Below, one piece after another: positions 19,604 through 28,322 of a stretch of 64,000 bases of DNA. Every line of letters begins with the position of its first letter. Position 1 is the stretch's first letter. Source of the stretch: Streptomyces kurssanovii (lineage in GTDB: Bacteria; Actinomycetota; Actinomycetes; Streptomycetales; Streptomycetaceae); NCBI RefSeq assembly GCF_014649695.1, contig NZ_BMTN01000025.1, positions 1 to 64,000 on the forward strand. Reading direction: 5' to 3'. The notes below the pieces were generated by a model. It was given only the letters and a program-made list of their open reading frames with translations, searched no databases and was not told where the DNA came from. The position numbers and the translations under genes are program-made.

Positions 19604-21286
19604 TCATCCCTGATTCTTCTTGGCGGCTGCGCTGCCGACGGCGCGTTCGATGGCGGCGCGCAGTACCTGGCGGTCGTCGAACGCGCGGACCACACCGGCG
19701 ATGTCCTGGCCCTGCTCGTGGCCCTTGCCCGCGACGAGCACGGTGTCGCCGGCCTCGGCACGGGCGACCGCCGCGGCGATCGCCTCTGCCCGGTCCTCGT
19801 AGACCATCACGTCGCCGCGCTCGTGGACCGGCACCTCCGCGGCGCCCGCCAGCATCGTGGCGAGGATCGCGAGGGGGTCCTCTCCGCGCGGATTGTCGGA
19901 GGTCAGCACGGCGGTGTCGGCCAGCCTCGCGGCGGCCGCGCCCATGGGGCCGCGCTTGGTCCTGTCACGGTCGCCGCCGCAGCCGAGCACGATGTGCACC
20001 TTGCCCTTGGTGACCTTGCGCAGGGAGCGCAGCACCGACTCCACGGCGTCGGTCTTGTGGGCGTAGTCCACGACCGCGAGGTACGGCTGGCCGGCGTCGA
20101 CGCGCTCGAGCCGGCCGGGCACACCGGGTACCGCGGCGATGCCGTCGGCCGCGGTCTGCGGGTCGAGTCCGGCGACGGCGAGCGTGACGACGGCGGCCAG
20201 TGTGTTGGCGACGTTGAAGGGGCCGGGCAGCGGTGCCTGGGCGCGTACCCGCTCGCCCGCCGGGCCCACCGCGGTGAAGGTGGAGCCGACCGCGGTGACT
20301 TCGGCGTCCTCGGCCCGCCAGTCGGCGTCCGGGTGGCCCTCCGCGGAGAAGGTGGTGACGGGCACGGTGGCCTCGTCGACGAGCCTGCGGCCGTACTCGT
20401 CATCGAGGTTGACGACTGCTTTCCGGCTGCGCTGCGGCGTGAACAGCTGCGCCTTCGCCTGGAAGTAGTCCTCCATGTCGGAGTGGAATTCCATGTGCTC
20501 GGGGCTGAGGTTGTTGAAGACGGCGATGTCGAAGACACAGCCGTCGACCCGGCCGAGCACCAGGGCGTGGCTGGAGACCTCCATGGCGACCGCGTCGGCG
20601 CCGCGCTCGCGCATGACCGCGAACAGCGCCTGAAGGTCGGTGGCCTCCGGGGTGGTGCGCTCCGACTTGATGCGCTCGTCGCCGATCCGCATCTCGACCG
20701 TGCCGATCAGGCCCGTGGAACGCCCGGCCGCCTTGAGGCCGCCCTCGACGAGGTAGGCCGTCGTGGTCTTGCCCGAGGTGCCGGTGATGCCGATCTGCAA
20801 CAGGTCGTCGCCGGGATGCCCGTAGATCTCGGTGGCGAGTTCGCCCATCCGGCCGCGCGGATTGTCCGTGACGAGCACCGGGAGGCCGGTCGCGGCGGCG
20901 CGTTCGGCGCCGCTCTCGTCGGTGAGGATCGCGGCCGCGCCCAGGTCCGCGGCCTGGGCGGCGAAGTCGGCGCCGTGGAAGCGGGCGCCGGGCAGGGCGG
21001 CGTAGACGTCGCCCGGGCGTACCGCCCGGGAGTCATGGGTGATGCCGGTGATCTCCGCGGCGCCCGGCGTCTGCACCCCCAGCCGGGCCGCGAGCTCCGC
21101 GAGCTTCGTCGGGCGGGGCCGTTCCGGACGGGGCGCTCCCGTCTGTTTCGCGGGGGCGTCCTGCGGGGCGGTTCGGTACTGATCAGCTTGTGGCACGGCG
21201 GTGAGCGTACCGGGCGCACCAGGCCCGGGCGAAAATGAGGGGCGCTCCCCTGGCCGGTTCCCGGGATCGGGGGTGATCGTCGTCAC
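19604..21286 (-). CDS. murE: UDP-MurNAc-dipeptide:diaminopimelate ligase MurE
   Basis: 560 residues, including a ~58-residue Pro/Ala-rich N-terminal extension before the folded domain (RPTKLAELAARLG). Motifs: DSRAVRPGDVYAALPG, P-loop GITGTSGKTTTAYLV, SERTTPEATDLQ, EVSSHAL, the C-domain DYAHKTDAVESVL, CGGDRDRTKRGPMG and DNPRGEDP. The DNPR element is the diaminopimelate-recognition motif; Streptomyces walls carry LL-DAP. Starts 13 nt after the ftsI stop. Confidence 0.97.
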   Translation of the reverse strand: MTTITPDPGNRPGERPSFSPGPGAPGTLTAVPQADQYRTAPQDAPAKQTGAPRPERPRPTKLAELAARLGVQTPGAAEITGITHDSRAVRPGDVYAALPGARFHGADFAAQAADLGAAAILTDESGAERAAATGLPVLVTDNPRGRMGELATEIYGHPGDDLLQIGITGTSGKTTTAYLVEGGLKAAGRSTGLIGTVEMRIGDERIKSERTTPEATDLQALFAVMRERGADAVAMEVSSHALVLGRVDGCVFDIAVFNNLSPEHMEFHSDMEDYFQAKAQLFTPQRSRKAVVNLDDEYGRRLVDEATVPVTTFSAEGHPDADWRAEDAEVTAVGSTFTAVGPAGERVRAQAPLPGPFNVANTLAAVVTLAVAGLDPQTAADGIAAVPGVPGRLERVDAGQPYLAVVDYAHKTDAVESVLRSLRKVTKGKVHIVLGCGGDRDRTKRGPMGAAAARLADTAVLTSDNPRGEDPLAILATMLAGAAEVPVHERGDVMVYEDRAEAIAAAVARAEAGDTVLVAGKGHEQGQDIAGVVRAFDDRQVLRAAIERAVGSAAAKKNQG

Positions 21287-21299
21287 TGGGTACCTCCGG

Positions 21300-23279
21300 T
21301 CACTCGCCGGGTTCGAAGGTCACGGGCAGCCGGGCCGGGCCCTTGCCGGTCGGGGCGACCTGCAAGGTCTTCAGCGCGAACTCCATGACCTTTTGGTAGA
21401 TGGGACCGCAGATCTGACCGCCGAAGTAGCTCCCCTTGGTGGGGTTCTGGATGGCGCAGTAGACGGTGATCTGCGGGTCGTCGGCCGGTGCGAAGCCGGC
21501 GAACGAGGCGGTGTAGCCCTTGTAGACGCCGAGTTCGGGGTCGACCCGGTTCGCCGTTCCGGTCTTGCCGGCGACGCGGTAACCGGGGATGCGCGCCTTG
21601 GTTCCGGTGCCCTCCTCGTCGTCGACGACGGACTCGAGCATGGTCGCCAGGGTGTCGGCGGTCTTCTCGCTGACGACCCTGGTCCTCTCCGGTTCCTCGG
21701 CGGGGGTGAAGCGGCCGTCCGGGCCCCTGGTGCCGCGCACCAGCGTGGGTTCGATGCGTACGCCGCCGTTGGCGACGGTGGAGTACACGGAGGCCGCCTG
21801 TACGGCGTTGACGGACAGCCCCTGCCCGAACGGGATCGTGTACTGCTGTGAGGTGGACCAGTCCTTCGGCGGGGCGAGGATGCCCGGGGTCTCGCCCGGG
21901 TAACCGAGCCCGGTGGGGCTGCCGAGACCGAACTTGCGCAGGTAGGAGTGGAGCACCTTGTTGGCCTCCGGCTGCGACGTGCCGAGCTGCCCGGTGGCGA
22001 GGATCGTGCCGATGTTGCTGGACTTGGCGAGGACGCCGTTGAGCGTCAGGTACCAGGTGGGGTGGTCGATGTCGTCCTTGAAGAGCCGGTCGCCGCGGTG
22101 GAGCCGGTTGGGGACGACGACGTGCGTCGCGGGGGTGGCCTTCTTCTCCTCGAGCACGGCGGCCATGGACACCACCTTGGCGGTGGAGCCCGGTTCGAAC
22201 GCGTCCTGCAGGGCGGCGTTGCCGAGGGAGGTGGAGGTGGCCTGACTGAGGTCGTTGGGGTCGTACCCGGGGGCGTTGGCCATGGCGAGGATCTCGCCGG
22301 TGCGGGTGTTCTGCACGATCACGTAGCCGCGGTCGGCCTTCGACTTGCCGACCTGGTCCTCGATGGCCTTCTGCGCGGCCCACTGGATGTCGCGGTCGAT
22401 GGTCAGTTCCACATCGGACCCGGGGACCGCGGGGACCTCGCGCGAGGTGGCGGTGGGGACACGGCGGCCGCCGGACTGGGTGTAGGTGACGGTGCCGTCC
22501 TTGCCCGCGAGCGTCTCGTCGAGCATGGACTCGATGCCCCCGCCGCCCCGGTTCGAGGCGTTGACGAATCCCAGTATCCCGGCGGCGAGGTCGCCGTTCG
22601 GGTAGACGCGTTTGCTGCTGGGCTCCTGGAAGACGCCCGCCAGCACGTTCGCCCCGGGGCCTCCCTTGCTCTTGTCAGCGGAGGCCTTCTGCGCGTAGAC
22701 GCTCTTGAGATCCTTGATCTGGTTCCACACCTGCGGTGTCTGGCGGCGGGCCAGCACGGCGTAGCGGGAGCCGGGCTTCTTGAGCTTCGCGGCGAGCTCG
22801 GCCGGTTCCTTGCCAAGGATGGGGGCGAGCAACTGGGCGGCCTGTTCCGGCGCGTCGGGGGCCTTGCTGTCCTCGGGCGTGAACATCTTCGGGTCGGCGG
22901 TGATGTCGTAGGCGTCCACGCTGGTGGCGAGCGCGACTCCGGCCCGGTCGGTGATCTCGCCCCGCTCGGCCGCGAGTGTGCGGCTGAGGTAGCGGTTCTT
23001 CTCGGCCTTGGCGGCGTAGGCGCTCGCGTCGACGGCCTGCACCTGGAGCAGCCGGACCACGAAGGCGAGCATCACCAGCGTCAGGCCCAGGCTGACCAGC
23101 CTCAGCCGGGGGCGCGGACTGCCGAGCCGTACGCGCCGGGGCGCCGGACGCCGGCCGGCGCGCGGCCTGTCGGCGGAGGACCGCTGACCGGGCCGCTGCC
23201 CGGAGCGCTGGGGGGCTTGCGCGGAGGGCCGCCGGGCGGGACCTGGCACCCGGCGCCGCGGTGGTTCCTTGGGGGGCAC
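21300..23279 (-). CDS. ftsI: Septal class B penicillin-binding protein FtsI (PBP3)
   Basis: I choose the GTG at 23279 (VPPKEPPRRR...), 4 nt after the ftsL stop with AGGTGA in front; this gives 659 residues. Basic cytoplasmic tail to ~65, one membrane anchor (VSLGLTLVMLAFVVRLL), the PBP dimerisation domain, and the transpeptidase domain with catalytic STAK (FEPGSTAKVVSM), SSN (LAKSSNIGT) and KTG (VAGKTGTA). It cross-links septal peptidoglycan with FtsW as glycosyltransferase partner. The longer upstream frame overlaps ftsL out of frame. Confidence 0.96.
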   Translation of the reverse strand: MPPKEPPRRRVPGPARRPSAQAPQRSGQRPGQRSSADRPRAGRRPAPRRVRLGSPRPRLRLVSLGLTLVMLAFVVRLLQVQAVDASAYAAKAEKNRYLSRTLAAERGEITDRAGVALATSVDAYDITADPKMFTPEDSKAPDAPEQAAQLLAPILGKEPAELAAKLKKPGSRYAVLARRQTPQVWNQIKDLKSVYAQKASADKSKGGPGANVLAGVFQEPSSKRVYPNGDLAAGILGFVNASNRGGGGIESMLDETLAGKDGTVTYTQSGGRRVPTATSREVPAVPGSDVELTIDRDIQWAAQKAIEDQVGKSKADRGYVIVQNTRTGEILAMANAPGYDPNDLSQATSTSLGNAALQDAFEPGSTAKVVSMAAVLEEKKATPATHVVVPNRLHRGDRLFKDDIDHPTWYLTLNGVLAKSSNIGTILATGQLGTSQPEANKVLHSYLRKFGLGSPTGLGYPGETPGILAPPKDWSTSQQYTIPFGQGLSVNAVQAASVYSTVANGGVRIEPTLVRGTRGPDGRFTPAEEPERTRVVSEKTADTLATMLESVVDDEEGTGTKARIPGYRVAGKTGTANRVDPELGVYKGYTASFAGFAPADDPQITVYCAIQNPTKGSYFGGQICGPIYQKVMEFALKTLQVAPTGKGPARLPVTFEPGE

Positions 23280-23283
23280 TGCG

Positions 23284-23886
23284 TCACCTGCCGGGGATCG
23301 TCGGGTTCGGCTGCGGGGACGTACGGACGGACGGGGCGGAGCCGGGAGCCTCGGGAGCGGCCGGCGGTCCGGAGAGCCCCTGCGTCCCGGTGGAGCCCGC
23401 CGGCGCGGACGGGGGCGGTGCCGGGACGGACGGCGACGGCGCTGCGGAGGGCCCGCCGGCCCCCGTGCCGGAGGGCTCGGCGGAGGGCTGCGCCGGGGGC
23501 GGAGGCGGCAGGGGCTCCGCGGTGGCCTTGCGCGGTACGCCGAGCACCTTGCCGTCCGGGCCGAGGAAAGCGGGGCCACCGCCAGGGACCATGCCGAGCT
23601 CGCGGGCGCGCCGCTCGAGGGCGTCGGGGGCCGAGTGACGGTCCACGTCCCGCTGGAGCGCCTGCTGCTCGTCGGTGAGTTCGGTGGTCTTCTTCTTCAG
23701 TTCGCTCAGCTCGAAGGAGCCCTGGCTGAGCGAGGAGTTCAGGAACAGGAGTGTGATCAGCCCACCGGACAGCAGGAGCACGACCAGCAGGACGAAGGGG
23801 GTACGGGCCGCGGTGCTCGGCCCCGACGGCATCAGCCGCGTGAGCCGTACGGCCCTTCCCTTCAGCTGCTTGGCCGCTGTGCTCAA
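23284..23886 (-). CDS. ftsL: FtsL-like septum formation initiator protein
   Basis: 200 residues: basic cytoplasmic N-terminus, one membrane span (PFVLLVVLLLSGGLITLLFL), and an extracytoplasmic coiled coil (SELKKKTTELTDEQQALQRDVDRHS). A long Pro/Ser/Gly-rich tail occupies the last ~90 residues and is probably disordered. Bitopic divisome subunit expected to bind FtsQ and DivIC. Position between rsmH and ftsI is diagnostic, since FtsL sequence is poorly conserved. Confidence 0.92.
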   Translation of the reverse strand: MSTAAKQLKGRAVRLTRLMPSGPSTAARTPFVLLVVLLLSGGLITLLFLNSSLSQGSFELSELKKKTTELTDEQQALQRDVDRHSAPDALERRARELGMVPGGGPAFLGPDGKVLGVPRKATAEPLPPPPPAQPSAEPSGTGAGGPSAAPSPSVPAPPPSAPAGSTGTQGLSGPPAAPEAPGSAPSVRTSPQPNPTIPGR

Positions 23887-23941
23887 GGTGTCCTCCGGTT
23901 CGCTTCTCCGCCGGCCGTTCGCGGTCGCCCGCGCGCTGTGC

Positions 23942-24898
23942 TCACGCCACGTCCTCCCGGATGCGCTCCGCCCCCCTCAGACGTGCCGGGGCGGCCCGGC
24001 GGTTCTCGGCGACCTCTTCGTCGGTGGGCAGCTCCGCCCCACGGGTCAGCAGCTTCAGCCGCGGCTGGTACTGCTCGGGCACCACGGGCAGGCCGGGCGG
24101 GGCGGTGTTCGCGGCGCCGGCCGCGAAGACCTGCTTGACCAGCCGGTCCTCGAGGGAGTGGTACGACAGCACGGCGATCCGTCCGCCGACGGCGAGGGCG
24201 GACACCGCGGCGGGAATGGCCCGCTCGAGCACCGCCAGTTCTCCGTTCACCTCGATCCGCAGGGCCTGGAAGGTGCGCTTGGCCGGGTTGCCGCCGGTGC
24301 GCTTGGCGGCCTGCGGCAGCGCGTCGCGGATGAGTTCGACGAGGCGGGCGCTGTTGGTGAACGGTTCCTTCTCCCGCTCCCGCACGATGGCGGACACGAT
24401 CCGCTTGGCCTGCTTCTCCTCGCCGTAGGCGCGCAGGATCCGCACCAGGTCGCCGGGGGGATAGGTGTTGAGGACCTCGGCGGCGCTCATGCCCGTCGTC
24501 TGGTCCATCCGCATGTCGAGCGGGGCGTCCTGGGCGTAGGCGAAGCCGCGGTCGGCCTCGTCGAGCTGCATGGAGGAGACGCCGAGGTCGAACAGCACGC
24601 CCTGGACGCGGGGAATCCCGAGGCGGGCGAGCACGTCGGGGAGCTCGTCGTAGACCGCGTGCACCAGGGTCGCCCGCTCACCGAACCGGGCCAGCCGCTC
24701 GCCGGACAGACGCAGGGCCTCCGTGTCCCGGTCGAGTGCGACGAGACGGGTCTGCGGGAACTGCTCGAGCAGTGCCTCGCTGTGGCCGCCGAGGCCGAGG
24801 GTGCAGTCGACGACGACTCCGCCCGGCGCGTGGAGGGCGGGGGCCAGCATGTCCAGGCACCGCTGGAGCATCACCGGGACGTGTCGGGTCTGGCTCAT
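23942..24898 (-). CDS. rsmH: 16S rRNA (cytosine-1402-N4)-methyltransferase RsmH
   Basis: 318 residues. SAM-dependent enzyme that N4-methylates C1402 in the decoding centre. Visible: [18 protein letters not shown]-binding [34 protein letters not shown], the [20 protein letters not shown] block, [13 protein letters not shown] and [13 protein letters not shown]. First gene of the dcw row in transcription order, with no mraZ upstream; a 273-nt divergent gap separates it from the carbonic anhydrase. Confidence 0.98.
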   Translation of the reverse strand: MSQTRHVPVMLQRCLDMLAPALHAPGGVVVDCTLGLGGHSEALLEQFPQTRLVALDRDTEALRLSGERLARFGERATLVHAVYDELPDVLARLGIPRVQGVLFDLGVSSMQLDEADRGFAYAQDAPLDMRMDQTTGMSAAEVLNTYPPGDLVRILRAYGEEKQAKRIVSAIVREREKEPFTNSARLVELIRDALPQAAKRTGGNPAKRTFQALRIEVNGELAVLERAIPAAVSALAVGGRIAVLSYHSLEDRLVKQVFAAGAANTAPPGLPVVPEQYQPRLKLLTRGAELPTDEEVAENRRAAPARLRGAERIREDVA

Positions 24899-25032
24899 GC
24901 GCCCTCTCAGATCCGGCGCGGGCGGGTCATGGCCGGGCCGTGCGTACGCCGCGCACGCGGGGGAATGTGCGGGGGGCCGGCGGATGTGTGGTCGGCCTCC
25001 GTGAACTTCGCGTCACTTTAGTCCACTGGTCC

Positions 25033-25052
25033 GGCCGGTCAATCAACCGGCC
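25033..25052. repeat. Short inverted repeat in the rsmH/carbonic anhydrase gap
   Basis: GGCCGGT-caatca-ACCGGCC, perfect 7-nt arms. It may be an operator or a small hairpin in the divergent promoter region. Nothing else in the 24899-25171 gap is recognisable. Confidence 0.4.
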
Positions 25053-25171
25053 AGCGCGTCGCGCGGCCTGCCGCGTCAGGCTTGTGGGTTACCTCACAGC
25101 ACGGGTCGTTGACGTTCTTTTGTCCGCTCTCACACCGAGCCCGTGCGGCCGGTGACCGTTACCTTCTTTGC

Positions 25172-25717
25172 ATGTCGACTTCTGCGTACCAGCCTGCCGC
25201 CGACCCCGCACGCACCGGTGGCACCGTCACTGATCGTCTCGTCGAAGCGAACCAGCGCTACGCCGCAGAATTCCAGGACCCGGGGATGGACGCGCGCCCG
25301 GTCCTCAAGGTGGCCGTGGTCGCCTGCATGGACGCCCGCCTCGACCTGCACGCGGCGCTCGGACTGGAGCTCGGCGACTGCCACACGATCCGCAACGCCG
25401 GTGGAGTGGTCACCGACGACGTGATCCGCTCCCTCACCATCAGCCAGCGCGCGCTCGGCACCCGCAGCGTGATCCTCGTGCACCACACCGGGTGCGGCCT
25501 TGAGACGATCACGGAGGATTTCCGTATCGAACTGGAGGAGGAGGTCGGGCAGCGGCCCGCATGGGCGGTCGAGGCCTTCCGCGATGTCGACCAGGACGTC
25601 CGCCAGTCGATGCAGCGGGTGCGCACCTCGCCGTTCCTGCTGCACGCCGACGATGTACGCGGCTTCGTCTTCGACGTCACCACGGGCCTGCTTCGCGAGA
25701 TCGACCCCGCTGTGTGA
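25172..25717 (+). CDS. Beta-class carbonic anhydrase
   Basis: 181 residues from the ATG at 25172; the frame is open further upstream but no better start exists. Zinc ligands are the Cys of VVACMDARLD (with the Asp-Arg dyad) and His-Cys of VHHTGCGLET. IRNAGGVVTDDVIRSL is the other family block. It interconverts CO2 and bicarbonate. No Shine-Dalgarno precedes the ATG. TACCTT at 25160-25165 lies exactly 6 nt upstream, which would fit a leaderless mRNA. Followed by the moxR operon after 200 nt. Confidence 0.92.
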   Translation: MSTSAYQPAADPARTGGTVTDRLVEANQRYAAEFQDPGMDARPVLKVAVVACMDARLDLHAALGLELGDCHTIRNAGGVVTDDVIRSLTISQRALGTRSVILVHHTGCGLETITEDFRIELEEEVGQRPAWAVEAFRDVDQDVRQSMQRVRTSPFLLHADDVRGFVFDVTTGLLREIDPAV

Positions 25718-25766
25718 GCAGCTGAGCACGCGATATAGCACCTCAACCCCGACATATCCCGCCCAC

Positions 25767-25775
25767 TTATCCACA
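25767..25775 (+). other. Perfect DnaA-box sequence upstream of moxR
   Basis: TTATCCACA, the consensus DnaA box, stands alone in the gap between the carbonic anhydrase and moxR genes. No cluster of further boxes is seen, so it is not an origin. Confidence 0.4.
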
Positions 25776-25917
25776 GGCGAGTGACACAACGCGGCAACGC
25801 CAACAAGAATGCGGGTGTGACCCCCTTCCGGACCTTCCGGAGGCGGCGTCCATGTTTCGGGGTTGGGCCGTGCCGTCTCAAGTGCGCCGGCCCTATGAAA
25901 GGGCCGAGGAGGGCCGG

Positions 25918-26964
25918 GTGACGACCTATGACGATCGAGCGAGCCTCACGGATCTGACCACCACAGCGGATCTTGTCCGCAGGTCGGTCGAGAGCGTGAT
26001 CGAGGGCAAGCCAGAGGTCGTACGGCTTTCGCTGACCGTGTTGCTCGCGGAGGGACATCTCCTCATCGAGGACGTTCCCGGCGTGGGCAAGACAATGCTG
26101 GCCAAGGCGCTGGCGAGATCCATCGACTGCTCCGTGCGGCGTATCCAGTTCACGCCGGACCTGCTGCCGTCGGACATCACCGGTGTGTCGATCTTCGATC
26201 AGCAGCGGCGTGAGTTCGAGTTCAAGCCGGGCGCGATCTTCGCCCAGATCGTGATCGGCGACGAGATCAACCGCGCGTCGCCCAAGACGCAGTCGGCGCT
26301 GCTGGAGTCGATGGAGGAGCGTCAGGTCACCATCGACGGGCACAGCTACGAACTGCCCAACCCCTTCATGGTGGTGGCCACCCAGAACCCGGTGGAGATG
26401 GAGGGCACCTACCCGCTGCCGGAGGCGCAGCGCGACCGCTTCATGGCGCGCGTGTCCATCGGCTACCCCAGCGCCGCGGCCGAGCTCCAGATGCTCGACG
26501 TCCACGGCGGTGTGTCGCCGCTCGACGATCTGCAGCCCGTGGCGCACGCCCACGACATCGTGAAGCTGATCGAGGCCGTGCGCGCCGTGCACGTCGCCGA
26601 GTCCGTGCGGCGTTACGCGGTGGAGCTGGTGTCGGCGACCCGCAGCCACCCCGATCTGCGACTGGGCGCCTCCCCCCGCGCCACGCTGCACCTGCTGCGG
26701 GCCGCGAAGGCGTCCGCCGCGCTCAGCGGCCGCGAGTACGCCCTGCCGGACGACGTTCAGGCACTGGCCGTACAGGTGCTCGCGCACCGGCTGCTGCCCA
26801 CGGCGCAGGCCCAGCTGAACCGCCGCACCGCCGAGCAGGTCGTCCTGGACATCGTCCAGCGCACCGCGGTTCCGACGAGCGGCACCTTGGACGGTTCGTA
26901 CACGGCCGGCCGGCCGGCCCAGCCGCCGCTCTACGGCCAGCAGCCCGGCGCCCGGCGGCTGTGA
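25918..26964 (+). CDS. MoxR family AAA+ ATPase
   Basis: 348 residues from the GTG at 25918, with AGGAGGG a few nt upstream; a longer frame to 25852 lacks this site. Walker A EDVPGVGKTMLAKALA, Walker B with sensor region VIGDEINRASPKTQSALLESMEE, and VVATQNPVEMEGTYPLPEAQRDRF are typical. MoxR ATPases act as chaperones for partner proteins, usually encoded beside a DUF58 protein as here. Its stop overlaps the next start as GTGA. Confidence 0.95.
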   Translation: MTTYDDRASLTDLTTTADLVRRSVESVIEGKPEVVRLSLTVLLAEGHLLIEDVPGVGKTMLAKALARSIDCSVRRIQFTPDLLPSDITGVSIFDQQRREFEFKPGAIFAQIVIGDEINRASPKTQSALLESMEERQVTIDGHSYELPNPFMVVATQNPVEMEGTYPLPEAQRDRFMARVSIGYPSAAAELQMLDVHGGVSPLDDLQPVAHAHDIVKLIEAVRAVHVAESVRRYAVELVSATRSHPDLRLGASPRATLHLLRAAKASAALSGREYALPDDVQALAVQVLAHRLLPTAQAQLNRRTAEQVVLDIVQRTAVPTSGTLDGSYTAGRPAQPPLYGQQPGARRL

Positions 26965-28322
26965 TGTCGGCCGGAGCCGCCTCGACGGGCCCGGCGGCCA
27001 CGGGCGGCGGCGGGGTGCGCGCGGCGCTCGGCGGGCTCACCACCCGCGGCCGCTCCTTCCTCGCGGCCGGCGTGGCGGCGGCCGTCTGCGCCTATGTGCT
27101 CGGCCAGAGCGACCTGCTGCGCGTCGGACTGCTGCTCGCCGGCCTGCCGCTGATCTGTGTGGCCGTCCTCTACCGCACCCGCTACCGGGTGGCCGCGAGC
27201 CGCAGGCTGTCGCCCGCCAGGGTGCCCTCCGGTTCCGAGGCGCGCGTCCACCTGCGGATGGACAACGTCTCGCGGATGCCGACGGGCCTGCTGATGCTGC
27301 AGGACCATGTGCCGTACGTGCTGGGGCCACGGCCCCGCTTCGTGCTGGACCGGGTCGAGGCGGGCGGCCGCCGCGAGGTCTCCTACCGGGTCCGCTCGGA
27401 CCTGCGGGGCCGCTACCCCCTGGGACCGCTCCAGCTGCGGCTGACGGATCCGTTCGGCATGTGCGAGCTCACCCGCTCGTTCAGCGCTTTCGACACCCTC
27501 ACCGTCATCCCGCGCACGGAGACACTGCCCGCGGTACGGCTGGCCGGCGAGGCCTCCGGCTACGGCGACGGCCGGCAGCGCTCGCTCGCCCTGGCCGGCG
27601 ACGACGACATCATTCCCCGTGCCTACCGCTACGGGGACGACCTGCGCCGGGTCCACTGGCGCTCCACCGCCCGCTACGGCGAGCTGATGGTCCGGCGCGA
27701 GGAGCAGCCCCAGCGGCCCCGGTGCACCGTGCTGCTGGACACCCGGCGTGTGGCCTATCAGGGTGCGGGCCCCGACTCGGCGTTCGAGTGGGCGGTGTCC
27801 GGCGCCGCCTCTGCGCTGATGCACCTGCTGGAACGCGGCTTCGCCGTGCGGCTGTTGACCGACACCGGAACCTCCGTGCCGGGTGAGGGCGCGGACGGGT
27901 TCGCCGGTTCCTCGCAGGAGTCCGCCGACTCCGCGGGTCTGATGATGGACACACTCGCGGTCGTGGACCACTCCGACGGCGCGGGCCTGTCCCGTTCGTT
28001 CGACGTGCTGCGCGGCGGGAGCGAGGGTCTGCTGATCGCCTTCCTCGGCGATCTGGACGACGAACAGGCCGCTCTGACGGCCCGGATGCGTCAGCGCAGC
28101 GGCTCAGCGGTCGCGTTCGTGCTGGACAGCGGCACGTGGGTGACCGGCGGTGCCGCCCCGGGACCGCTCGAGAAGCGCGTCCGGCAGCTGCGTGAATCGG
28201 GTTGGACGGCCCTCGCGGTGACGCCCGGCGCACGGCTCACGGATCTGTGGCAGCAGGCGGCACGGGAACGCGTCGAGGCGTCCGGCGGCGGCACGTACGG
28301 TTCGCCGGGAGGTTGGTCATGA
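26961..28322 (+). CDS. DUF58 domain protein
   Basis: 453 residues (GTG 26961; an ATG at 26964 is equally possible). Two adjacent hydrophobic segments near the N-terminus (~35-70), an extracytoplasmic/beta-rich middle, then the DUF58 hallmark RVHWRSTARYGELMVRREEQ and a vWA-like tail. DUF58 proteins are the usual partners of MoxR ATPases. Overlaps moxR and the transglutaminase gene by 4 nt at each end, so one translationally coupled operon. Confidence 0.93.
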   Translation: MMSAGAASTGPAATGGGGVRAALGGLTTRGRSFLAAGVAAAVCAYVLGQSDLLRVGLLLAGLPLICVAVLYRTRYRVAASRRLSPARVPSGSEARVHLRMDNVSRMPTGLLMLQDHVPYVLGPRPRFVLDRVEAGGRREVSYRVRSDLRGRYPLGPLQLRLTDPFGMCELTRSFSAFDTLTVIPRTETLPAVRLAGEASGYGDGRQRSLALAGDDDIIPRAYRYGDDLRRVHWRSTARYGELMVRREEQPQRPRCTVLLDTRRVAYQGAGPDSAFEWAVSGAASALMHLLERGFAVRLLTDTGTSVPGEGADGFAGSSQESADSAGLMMDTLAVVDHSDGAGLSRSFDVLRGGSEGLLIAFLGDLDDEQAALTARMRQRSGSAVAFVLDSGTWVTGGAAPGPLEKRVRQLRESGWTALAVTPGARLTDLWQQAARERVEASGGGTYGSPGGWS

